Positions 23,076 through 33,231 of a stretch of DNA of 64,000 nucleotides are shown one piece after another. The stretch lies in contig NCSJ02000142.1 of assembly GCA_002812745.2 (NCBI GenBank), forward strand, positions 1 to 64,000. Direction: 5' to 3'. The stretch comes from Scytalidium lignicola (lineage: Eukaryota > Ascomycota > Leotiomycetes). Position 1 is the stretch's first letter. The number at the start of each line of letters is the position of its first letter. A program made the translations under genes and the position numbers. The notes beneath the pieces are model-generated. The model made no database searches and was not told the origin of the DNA. It saw only the letters and a list, made by a program, of their open reading frames with translations.

Positions 23076-25010
23076 TTATGCATACTGGCAGGCAGTTGGG
23101 GGACAGTAACCATGGTTGCAGGCAAAACTGCATAATCCGGTGTAGCTATCGTCCTCTCCAGGAAGTGGAACTCCGTTCCGGCCATTAGATGGTGGAGTTG
23201 GAACAGGGGCACCATAAGAAGTGCAAGTGCAAGGGCCTGGTGGGCAGTAGCCATACTCGCAGCAGAAATTGCAGAGCCCGATGTAATTTCCTGATCCAGT
23301 TCCCGCAATACATACCGACCCAGGACTGATAGTTGTCGTGGTTGTAGTGATTGGGTGGCTGGTAGTTGTCGTGGTTGTGGTGATCGGTGGGCTGGTAGTT
23401 GTCGTCGATGGTCTGCCTGTTGTAGTGCTTGTTGGCGGTGGTGGAGGAGGTGGTGGGTTAGAGCTTCCAGTAGCATTGAAGGAACCAACGTATGCATTGT
23501 AGTTGTAGTATACGCAGGTGTCTGTAATCTGCTTAGGGCTTGTTCCTCCCATAACTGATTGTCCATTTCTAGAGACTTGGAATGTCTGAGATCCAATTCC
23601 CATAGTGAAGTTGTTGGTCTGAATTCCAGCTGGTACATTGATCGTTACTTGCGCGTTGTTACCGCTTGTAACAGTCAGTTGTGCCGGGCTAGTCAACATT
23701 GTGGTGACAAACACAACATCAGCGAGTAAATTTCGTCCATTAGGAGGGCCTAGTGTATCACCTGTACAAGTGACATCCCATGGCGTAGGTCTATACCAAT
23801 ACACCAACTGATCCTCCGTAACTGTTGGTAGACTTGCTCCAGCCTTATAAGCTGCGATGTATGGCTTCATTATAATTCTCCAACCATCGTGCGGGAATCC
23901 ATCGGCCCATTGTGACGAACCATCATCAGAGTGATTAGGTTCAGCAGGACTGATGTAATGAGACTCTCCGAAATCTTAATTGTTTAGCACCATTCAGATA
24001 CATGAAGTGGGGAGTGGACCCACCATTCCATGTAACAATTTCAATTAATTGAGGTTGTATGGAAAGCATCTCATTCCATCGGTCTGTGATCAACTCTTCA
24101 CATATGAATACCCAATTTTTAGAGGCAAAATGAGTTGAAAACCATGGTGAGACAGCTAGATCGTGAATAAAAGTTATTTATTAGCTTTATACCTTCGGAT
24201 TTCTAAGAGACGGTGTAACTCACGGGCCATGTACGGTTTTCCAGCCAGGTCAGTAAGAAATCTTTCGTCCCAGATTGTTGTCATTGGACCAGATATGATG
24301 CTGTTCCCACCATCTGTTGGCCATGCATACCAGGAGAAAGCCCCATCTAGGGAGGTTTGAGCATTGGTAGCTTCAGCCGGGTCTTGTAGATTAGGAATTG
24401 CGAAGATTGCTTCTGAAGTAGCTGCCTTAACTGGCGCCCAGTTGAAGCTGTCGCCTACAAAAGTGCTGACTACAGCACCACCATTGTATTGCATCTGTGC
24501 TGGATGGCCGGCATATTGCTGCATATATGCCGTTATCTGATCGGTATTACCGTTACTCCAGTAAGCAAAGTCAAAGGAAATGAAGACTTTGAACCCCATT
24601 TCTTCAGCTGCCTGATATGCGTTTGCCAATTGTGTTGGTGTGTAACTATCGATATTTGCATTGTTCAGCGCAAATGCATCGATTCCGATTTCCATCGCAT
24701 ATGCCATGTCTGTTTTCCAGTCATCTACTTCATAGTTTTCAACAATTCCGACCTAGGTGGATTAAATATAGTAAGCCACATAGCTCATGGGATAGTACCT
24801 ATACGATAAATCGGCAAACGAAAACTTATTGCTGAATTAAGCTGCCAAAAGATTTGTTTCAATAGTTATGCTTACCATGAAATGTGCAAACACATACTTG
24901 TTCGAATCTCTGGTGACTAGAGTTGTGTTTTCAATATCGCCAGTCGGCATTGAGCACGTCAGGCTAGCAGTGAGAACGGTAGCTGTGAGGGCTAACTTAG
25001 GAAACTTCAT
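23076..25010 (-). CDS. GH71 alpha-1,3-glucanase (mutanase) with CBM24-like modules
   Basis: Four exons: 25010-24876, 24752-24224, 24155-24024 and 23974-23076 (564 aa). A signal peptide (MKFPKLALTATVLTASLTCS) leads the GH71 catalytic domain, with HFMVGIVENY, MAYAMEIGIDAFALN, KVFISFDFAYW, SWYAWPT, VTWNDFGESHYI and YWYRP blocks. A beta-rich region and a Pro/Thr-rich linker with a 33-bp minisatellite follow. At the C-terminus are two Cys-rich modules (GLCNFCCEYGYCPPG and GLCSFACNHGYCPPT) of the CBM24 type that bind alpha-1,3-glucan. It is a secreted endo-acting enzyme for fungal wall or bacterial mutan. A TTTATTAG-like open extension after exon 2 is intron. Confidence 0.92.
23330..23410 (-). repeat. 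33-bp coding minisatellite in the mutanase linker
   Basis: A 33-bp unit starting TAGTTGTCGTGGTTGT (as read on +) repeats at 23330-23362 and 23363-23395, with a partial third copy. It encodes the Thr-rich linker units between catalytic and binding modules. Copy number is likely to vary between strains. Confidence 0.75.
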
Positions 25011-26090
25011 TGTGGACTATGTTTATAAGAGTAAAATTAAGCAATGAACGAAATGCTTGATAATAATAATAATGGAGGATGGGTTGAATCTTTTATAAGC
25101 GTGTCATTTTTGGACGAACTTATCCGTTATGAGGACAACGTCAATAACGGCGGTTTGTTATACTACAGACACTCCATCTATGCATAGCTTAATCCAAGAT
25201 ATACCTAGTATTTCTCGCTCCATTTCATGGCTAATCTTAAAAAGCTTAAATTTACTGTTCAGATTTCTATGTTAAATATATAGAAGCTACAAGGGGATAG
25301 AATATTCAACAAGTAAGAACTATCTCTCAATCGGTCCTTTGGATTGAAAATTGGAGTGCCTCGTATGAAGCTATACCTTGTTGAAGATCTTGTCTGACTT
25401 TGACAAGACCAAATTATCAGGCAAAAACTTATTAATAAATTGCACCCGCGACATGCTTTGCATAAGTGCTAAGAAAGCTTTAAAATGCCTCCACGTTTTA
25501 TTCAAAGGACCGAATAGTTTATGATTAATTAAAAGTCTCACTATTCATCGTAAGCTATACATTCGGACCGTCCCTGCGTTGAGGTGGAGTGATAGAGTAA
25601 AACACTTATCGGATGTTACGCCTGAGTTCAAAGAAAGATCTTGGCGTACATGTGGCACAGTTAATTCCATCACCATCTCTTTAGTAACAATAGAGCGGGG
25701 TAAGAGACAAATTGCTTCGCCGTGATTAGATACCGGAATATAACTCTATATTAATACTGTACTGTACAATGCCTGCCTGTGAGCGGGGTAGCTTTAACTA
25801 GAGAACAGGAGCAGGCATGATATCATATGGTTGCCGAACCATTATCTGTGAAGCATATATGATAAAGTAGAAGCATCATATACATTAATTAAACAGCAAA
25901 AGGCAGCAATTACTCGAGAGGCAGCCAGTTATTGCCGCTGTCGTAATATGAATGATCGAGGGGTATAGTTTGCCAATATGGGTTGTACTAATGATGTGGT
26001 CGTGGTGACATCAAAGTTTCTGATAGGTTAATAGGAACATACCGTATATGGACGGAAGTTGCATCACAAGGCTGTATAATTGAAGAAATA
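25011..26090. other. Intergenic before the transposon nest
   Basis: The promoter region of the mutanase gene, then about 900 bases with no gene recognised. It ends at the TA target site of the Tc1-like element. Confidence 0.4.
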
Positions 26091-26264
26091 CAGTCCCCCC
26101 CCCTGAATCGGTGTCGAGTGGCAAATTGATGCCTGGCGTTTGCCACCATACTTCCGGACACCGCCTTCCTGATAAGGTTGCATGACTCCACAAGCCCTTA
26201 ACGTACAATTTGTATGGGAAATACACTGTAATTCTAGCTGTAGGATAGTTGACAAAATGTATAT

Positions 26265-27896
26265 TCAATATTTAGTAAGACCCCCATTAGCATCGATCAC
26301 AGCCTGACATCTCCTCTTCCAGCTTTTGTATAAACCTTCAATACACTCATCTGGAATAGCTTCCCAAGCCTGTTGAATAATTGATTGTAACTCTGCCTCT
26401 GGTATATGTAATAGGTCATAATAAGCCTCATTGTAATGGTGTTGTATCCAATCCTTCATCCAAGCCTAAAGATTCTCAATCAAGTTCAGATCTGGGGAAT
26501 ACCTTGGCCATCGAATATATAGGATATTTCTGAGTTGAAGGTTAGTTGTAGTAAGGTGTGAACAATGGTTAAGAATGTTATCTTGTATAAATATAAGGTT
26601 AAGGTATTCCTTAGTAAATTCTTCTACTTTAAAAAGAATATAAAGGTTATACCGTTCAAAGTTAAAAGTACCTTATTCCTTCTTCTAAAAAATTAAAAGC
26701 CCTTTCTTTTCATTATATATTATTTCTTATATCTTCTATAAAGTCTTCCCTTTCCTTGTTCTTTGTTCAACTATATCAAGGGTAATCTCCTCACTATCAT
26801 CAGTTAATTCTGTAATAAACTAAAGGGTATACTAACCTCTAAATACCTAAACTTTATCTGAAAAAGTATGTTGTAATATAGTAGGCTAATCCCAATTAAT
26901 AACTTCTTGACAGAATACAAGCCTTTTTGCCATTACATTAGGATTAGTTGAAAACCCCCTTCATTTAACTATCCTTCTTTTATATCCTTTATGTGTCATT
27001 ACTCTTTTGATTGCTTTATATCCAAAGTGAGTAAGTTCTTGAAATAAAACTAGATCATTTCTTTGAATTCTAACAATATATTGATCATATCAAAGTTAAC
27101 AACATGAAGATAATGCTTAAAGTTATTTTATAATACACTTATGTTGAGGAGTTATTATTATTAGTTTAGAACCTCTTTTATAATGTTAAGGAGTAAGTAA
27201 TACTCTTAATGTATAATAAATCTAATGATATATAACTCCTAATACCTTACTTATTCTTTGCTAGGGTATTCCAAATAAAGCTGTAGTTTTAATTTGAAGT
27301 CGAAAATCATATGTTGTAAATTCTGAACGTTTAATTAAAGAGTTTTGAGAGCTATTAGAAGCTTGAGAATTTGGGATTTCTAGGTTAAGCCGTTGTATAG
27401 TTTGAGATGTTGAATTATGTGTTGCTATAGTAGCTTAAGAGAATGACATCTTTACAACTAATGAAGTTGGAGGAGAAAGAGTTGAATGAATTGACAATGT
27501 CCAGAATGGTGATTGAGGAGTTGGAATTGGAAGTGGTAATAGTGTAAGATCCCAACTGAAAGCTAGTGAAGCTGTTGAAGAAGGTTGTAATGGTGGAGGT
27601 GATAGCCCTGGGATTAGAAGTGATTCTGGGATTGGTTGAAATGGTATAGGAGTCGGTAGAAGTGATAGAATCGATATTGGTGTTGACGGAAGGCTTGGAG
27701 TTCTTGGAGGGTTTAGAATATGTGATATTGGAATGGCCATATTGGATCTTGAAATGGAGCTTGAAATGGAGCTTGAAATGGAGCTTGAAATGGAACTTGA
27801 AATGGAGCTTGAATTAGAGCTTGAATTACTACAACTACTACTACTACTACTATTACTACTACTACAGCGACAGCTAATATTTGGATGGGAATGCAT
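26265..27896 (-). pseudogene. Tc1-like transposase (degenerate)
   Basis: Read 27896 to 26265. A Ser-rich then Pro-rich N-terminal extension of about 150 residues leads into a helix-turn-helix-like region and a DDE core. Recognisable remains are FIQDN (second Asp) and WPRYSPDLNLIENL (the D34E-type Glu), followed by AWMKDWIQHHYNEAYYD to the terminal SWKRRCQAVIDANGG. Many TAG/TAA codons lie where Trp or Gln is expected, for example TAG in place of Trp in NLWAWM. Non-functional. Confidence 0.8.
27739..27868. repeat. 12-bp minisatellite plus (CTA)n microsatellite
   Basis: GAGCTTGAAATG-like 12-mers repeat about seven times (27747-27827), followed by a CTA triplet run (27832-27866). Both lie in the transposase N-terminus and encode its Ser-rich tract on the minus strand. 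The Leu-Glu-Met-rich plus-strand frame over them is only a shadow. Confidence 0.8.
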
Positions 27897-28521
27897 TCTG
27901 GAGGATTCGAGATATAAAGCTCAACTGCAATTGTCAACATCGAATTGTATAGAAATTCTGCCGGTAGGCAATGACGCTGATTGGTTGTGGGCTGCCGGCC
28001 CCCTGGCCCTGTGCCAGGCATCAATTTGCCACTCGACACCGATTCAGGGGGAGGGACTGTATTATGCCTTACTTTTATTCCCCGGAGAGTGGGCCTGAAT
28101 TAATGGTGAAAAAGGGGCACCTTCGAGGTGGCTGGCGAACTGCCAAATAGAGGAAGTTGTGGCGCTGCGTGTGCGGTCACGACGGTTAACGTGCGCCATA
28201 TTTCTCGCTTCGAATGGGGTGTTTAATAAAGATGTATTGGCTGTATTTAACTGGGCTATTGTAGGCAGAGAACTTGCTGTACTCTTAATATACTAGAGAC
28301 AAAGTAGAAGTACTGTCATATTCCAATTCAGCCTGTTTTTTCGCGAAAAAGAGCCCCGTGCACCACTTTTTGGTGCGCGTACCATAGAAAAGTAATGCGT
28401 GGGACAGAATCAATCAATTGCTTACCATACAACGCGTTTCTACACTTGTTTTTCGTGCCATTTGCTCATATGTTATAATTCCCATCATAATATCAACTTT
28501 TTCAGCATATACAACTCTTTT

Positions 28522-29524
28522 ATGGTGCCTAGGCTTGTTCCAGAGACCGTGAAAGCCATCGAATGTGCTCTCCTGAATACTGACGACGATAAATACGCAA
28601 TTGCTACTGCTTTTGACGTCTCTTATGAAACTGTTCGATATATTGCTTGAAAGCTAAAAACTGATAGAACAATTAGGGTAAATTTAAGAGGAAAAGCTGG
28701 TTGTTCTTCAGTAATAACACTAGATATCGAATAAGCAATAAAAGAAGTTATATATACGTTAAATGATTTATATCAAGATGAAGTTGCAGACTTTATATAC
28801 GATGAATTCAACATAAAGCTTAGTTAATCAACAATTTCAAAGCTTTTAAAGAAGCTGAATATTACTTATAAAAAGCTTAAATATATTGTTGCTCAACGAA
28901 ATCAACTTCTCATTAATAACTAGTATATTGAATTTGTGAACTTTATAGCTGATCAACTTATATTTGTAGATGAATCTGCAAGCAACAAATGTACAAGAGA
29001 CTAGAAATATAGATAAACGCCTATAAGAATACTAGCAAAGAAGAAGAAGTAGTTGAAACGGTTGGAGAAGTAGTTGATATTGCTAGCATATACAGTAAAG
29101 GGATATATTTCCACCATCACTTTACAAGGGAGTATAATAGTAAAGGTATTCGAAAATTGGATTATTATAGATGTATTACTATTGTGTAATCCTTGGCTAT
29201 ACAAAAAGTCAGTATTAATTATGGATAATTGTAGAATTCATCGAAAACAACAACTCTAAGTTATATATGATGAAAAAGGAGTTTTACTTAGATTTTTNAC
29301 TATTATATTACCTCTTTTTAAACCTAATCGAAGAAAGTTTTAGTAATCTGAAGAAATGGCTTTGTCAACATTATAATTCTTATCATTTTACTATTGCAAA
29401 ATTCAAGGATATGTTATATATGAGTATTGACGAAGTTAAGAGATATAATAGTCTAAAGGTTATTAAGAATGCTCATAACCACTTTTNGCTATATTAGTTA
29501 TCAAGGAGTTGAAGAAGAATAATA
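28522..29524 (+). pseudogene. Tc1/IS630-like transposase, copy A
   Basis: Starts at ATG 28522 (MVPRLVPETVKAIECALLN), followed by a helix-turn-helix (FDVSYETVRYI). A DDE core then shows LIFVDESAS, SVLIMDNCRIH and NLIEESFSNLKKW. More than ten in-frame stops break it. Two Ns (29298 and 29487) each act as an extra base: without them the frame and the match to copy B (GVLL-F-L-Y-LF-NLI and the C-terminal SYQ-GYQ ending) continue. Confidence 0.85.
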
Positions 29525-29944
29525 TAATATTATTAGTTAATTACTAATATCTACAAAATTAATTGAAATTTCTTGTTTATATACTTTTTTCCATCTTGAA
29601 ATATATAGTTTTATATTTATAACCTTCTCTTATAATAATAAAAACAACTTGATTTTATTGTCTTTTAACTTATTTAATTGTATAAGAGAAATATCTTAAG
29701 CTAATAAGATCTTAAATACCTTCTTAAGCTTTGTATCTTGTATATATTATAATATTTCAGTATGTATGTATATTTGGAAAGATAAGATTAATTTTTCGTT
29801 GTTGACAATTGGTTGAAGTAGACTTGATAGGCAAGTGGATTCCTTATTAAATAGCTTATTTTGATTTTGGGCTGTTAATTAATTCAAGAATATAAGTATT
29901 GTATATTGTGATTCTATTACTGGAATATTATAAGATATGCTATT

Positions 29945-30430
29945 ATTACTGAAATTGTATATAATGTGATTACCCAGAGTTGTTGTTGTGATTGATGAAA
30001 CCTTTAAATTCAACCCCTTTTTGACATCCTTCCTTTGCTTATATTACTTGTTATAAGCTGTTATTATAGCAATTACCTTCATAGAAGGTCTTTCAAGAGT
30101 TACTCTGCCTTTGTAGATTTCAGCCACTTATTCTTTAGCTATTTTGCTGTTGATAACAAGATGGAGAGTATTATAATCTTTATTAATTATATTATAATAT
30201 AGTTTTTCGAAATTATAATAAGAAAAATCATCATATTGATGAAAATTGAATAAAGTAAGCCTTATACTATATTTTAAGTTCTTTTGTATCTTTTGTTGTA
30301 GTTTATTAAGTTGAATATTTGTTGTTGACTACTGTTTTTTAAGTATTAGTTCTTGTTCAATATCTTCTTGTTCAAGTGCATTTTCGTCTATTAAAGCTGA
30401 AAATACACATTTCAAAGTAGGCTTGTATAT
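29945..30430 (-). pseudogene. Second ORF of the transposon, copy A fragment
   Basis: The minus-strand reading from 30430 gives KPTLKCVFSALIDENALEQ, then STTNIQLNKL, then TLERPSMKVIAIITA. It aligns along its length with the copy B frame (KPSLK-IFQALIENEFE, STTKIQIEEL, TLEALSLKIIHMI). The upstream two-thirds are missing. No known domain is recognised. Confidence 0.65.
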
Positions 30431-30432
30431 TA

Positions 30433-30859
30433 ACGTAATTCCCAGTCCACCGGCCCACCCGGTCTACCGGCCCACTGAAATTTACTGCAAAATCAACGAA
30501 AACTGTACATTAATAACTTAACAAATATATAATTATATTTAATCAAACTTTGAAGTCTATTTATTTATTTAATAATCAATAAGTATACAAATTTTGACGT
30601 GTGTAGCATTTATAGTTTGTGCTATATAATAAAACAACCTTGTGTTGAAGGTCTAAAATCTAATTTAACTATATTATAAGTATTTAAACAAAAGAATGAC
30701 TAAATATTTGAAATCAGATTAAAGTAATTAGCTATTTTGTAAAGAATTATTTCTTTTAACTTTATAGTTGTTGAGTTATTAATGTACAGTTTTCGTTGAT
30801 TTTGCAGTAAATTTCAGTGGGCCGGTAGACCGGGTGGGCCGGTGGACTGGGAATTACGT
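30433..30859. mobile_element. 427-bp MITE with perfect long inverted arms
   Basis: The terminal inverted repeats begin ACGTAATTCCCAGTCCACCGG and are identical for 86 bases. The element is flanked by TA (30431-30432 and 30860-30861). The GC-rich ends contain an internal ACCGGCCCAC direct repeat. There is no ORF. The right-hand TA is shared with the neighbouring Fot1-like element. Confidence 0.9.
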
Positions 30860-30861
30860 TA

Positions 30862-32724
30862 CGCCAAAAACACCAATACGCAAATTTTGCCTCCAATTTC
30901 ATACCACCCAATTTTTGAGCGTATTTTACCTACAAATATCAATACAATATGGCCGAATCACGTATTGCAGAAGCAATTGAATATATTCAACCTACATCCT
31001 CATGCAAAAATTGCACCAATTGCACGCTCTTTCGACGTTCCCTACTACAAACTACACACGCGTCTTAATGGTCGAAACCCCTCATCTTCACGCGGCGGGC
31101 ATAATAAAAAGTTATCTGAGCCTCAGGAGACTGCTCTTAAGGATTATATGATGTTGTTATATCACTCTGGAACGCCTGGAACTATTGAGACTCTGATCCA
31201 AGCGGCCAATCGACTACTATATTACTCTGGTATCAACGATATTGTCTTTTACAGATGGGCAAAATGATGGATTATAAGGAATAAGGAATACTGGAAATTG
31301 ATACAACCTAAACCAATTTCTATACAACAGCGACAAGCATATATACAAGAGGATATCAAAGTATATTTTAAAGAGTTCAAGCGTTGTTGTTACTATTAAG
31401 GAATCCTTGAAGAGGATATATCCAATTTTGACGAAACAAGATTTCAGATTAGTATAATATCTGGTGGTCAAGTAATTGTTCTTGCTGATTATAAAGCTGC
31501 TTTTATATCTGATCTTGAAAATAGGGAATTGCTAACAACAGTAGCAACAATTAATTAAGGAGGTTAAAAGATATTACCAATAATAATATTTAAAGGTGTA
31601 TACCATTTGCACAAATACTTTGATAATGATATAGACCTTGATATCCTTTAAGCTTATTCAGAATCAGGATTTTCAAACGATTAACTTAGAATCAAATACC
31701 TTGAGCATTTTGATAAATTCATATGCAAAAGTAAAAAGAGTTAATATCACCTTCTTATTTTTAATGGTCATGGATCTTATTTGACATAAGATTTTATTGA
31801 TTTTTATTAACAACATTATATTCACCCTTTTTAACTTTTACTACATCTTACACACCTTCTCTAACCTTTAAATGTTAAAGTATTTTAAAGCTTAAAATAT
31901 CATTTTAAAAAGATTATACAAGAGGATATATTTATAAGTATAACTGACATTTTAAAGGTTAACTTCTTTTGTTATTTTCAACGCTTTTAGGATTGTACAT
32001 TTAAATATTATATAATCTGATCAGCCTTCAGAAAAACAAGATTAATTCCATTAAATCCTAAGATTGTTTTAAGGAAAGTCAAATTATATCAAGGCAAACA
32101 GACAATTGAGTCTGATGTATTGTCAGATGTATTTGAAGATGCATTTGAAGATATATTTGATATCTCCAATCCTAATACACTACCACAAATTACGTGGGCA
32201 AATTAGCCTACACCTTTTACTCTACATACATGGAAGAGTAGAATAGAATATGTTCGAGCATGTACAATTGAATCAATCAATGGGATTGAGATTACACCTT
32301 CTGTTATACGTGTTCAAGATAAATTAGGTAAGGCAGCTAAAACCTCAATGTTACAAGGTGCACTTTCAACTCAACGAGTATTTGACCTTAGTCTTGCAAC
32401 TGAGAGACGCAAAATCCAGCCAGATGGCAATAAGATTGTACAGAAATATGGTGAGATATATGGACGTCAAGCACTACGTCAAATTGAAGATGATAGAGAG
32501 GAGGAAGCTAGGGTAGTCAATATGAGGGAAGCCCGGCTTACGCGACCATGGCGTATGAAATACAAGGCAATAGTCTCTGACCTTGACAAATGTAGTATAT
32601 TTATAAAACAAAGATTCCATGTAGAGTAGTAGAGACTATAATAATTGTGTAGGGAGGAGTGGCTAGGATTTGAATTGGGTGGTATGAAATTAGAGGCAAA
32701 ATTTGCGTATTGGTGTTTTTGGCG
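30862..32724 (+). mobile_element. Fot1/pogo-like DNA transposon, mutated
   Basis: 1863 bp between TA 30860-30861 and TA 32725-32726. The inverted ends of about 50 bp start CGCCAAAAACACCAATACGC. It contains one degenerate plus-strand transposase gene. Full length, but inactivated. Confidence 0.9.
30949..32629 (+). pseudogene. Fot1/pogo-like transposase (degenerate)
   Basis: Starts at ATG 30949 (MAESRIAEAIEYIQ) and shifts frame once into a psq-type helix-turn-helix (IAPIARSFDVPYYKLHTRLNG). Recognisable core pieces are SNFDETRFQI, LLIFNGHGSY (normally DGHGSH) and the C-terminal region QRVFDLSLATERR. That C-terminal ~90 residues is still open. About fifteen stops lie between. Non-functional. Confidence 0.8.
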
Positions 32725-33231
32725 TATTGCTGACCCTCACCAAATTACGTAAGTAATGTGGTGAGTGCTGTGTAAGCCGAACGACTAAGGCACCAATGAT
32801 AAATGCTGCTTATCTCACTCTCAGCCTCTCTCAGCAAGGAAATTTTTATTGGTGAACAAACCCTGGTGGGCGGGAGGAGGATTTATGGTTTGCATAGATT
32901 TTCGTTGTCATTCTTTTCCTTCTTTAAAGTGAGGCGGATTAGCGCAGCCAAGTGAATTGTTATCCTGCCTGCTAGGAGCTGCGGAATCACAAATCATATC
33001 TGGCAGAGCATGTCTAAAATTTCCAACAGGTTCGGTGCGCCACATCAGCTCTTCTTAATCCTCTGACAGTACGGAGTAGCAGCCTACGTTTCAAAATTTA
33101 GAACAGAATTTCAATTTCATGTAAACATTTGATGTCCTCAAATACTGTACTATAATTACTGACCCAATCCTGCTTCCTTCGCCACTATCTCCAATATACA
33201 ATCACATCTCAAATCTTGGCCAGTTCTAGTG
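32725..33231. other. Intergenic, caspase-like gene promoter
   Basis: About 500 bp between the Fot1-like element and the caspase-like gene. No gene recognised. Base composition returns to normal here, unlike the transposon nest. Confidence 0.4.

Larger units (their letters stand above)
26091..28059 (-). mobile_element. Tc1-like DNA transposon, mutated, with long inverted ends
   Basis: 1969 bp flanked by TA (26089-26090 and 28060-28061). The inverted ends of about 45 bp start CAGTCCC and contain GGTGTCGAGTGGCAAATTGATGCC. It holds one minus-strand transposase gene full of stop codons. The MITE at 3980-4130 shares these ends. The internal AT-rich decay is typical of RIP. Confidence 0.9.
28313..30432 (+). 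mobile_element. Two-gene Tc1/IS630-like transposon, copy A, truncated
   Basis: The left end follows TA (28311-28312) and begins CTGTCATATTCC. The first ~155 bp match the end of copy B at 61230. It holds a plus-strand transposase (28522-29524) and, convergent to it, the C-terminal part of a second ORF. The element stops at 30432 where a MITE begins, and its right end and the N-terminal part of the second ORF are gone. The copy is heavily RIP-like. Confidence 0.85.

Noticed and set aside
27733..28098. Plus-strand open frame with repeated Leu-Glu-Met units
   Set aside because: It is the antisense shadow of the transposase Ser-rich tract and runs through the terminal inverted repeat.
31217..31471. 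Minus-strand frame opposite the Fot1-like transposase
   Set aside because: Antisense shadow of the degenerate transposase core.
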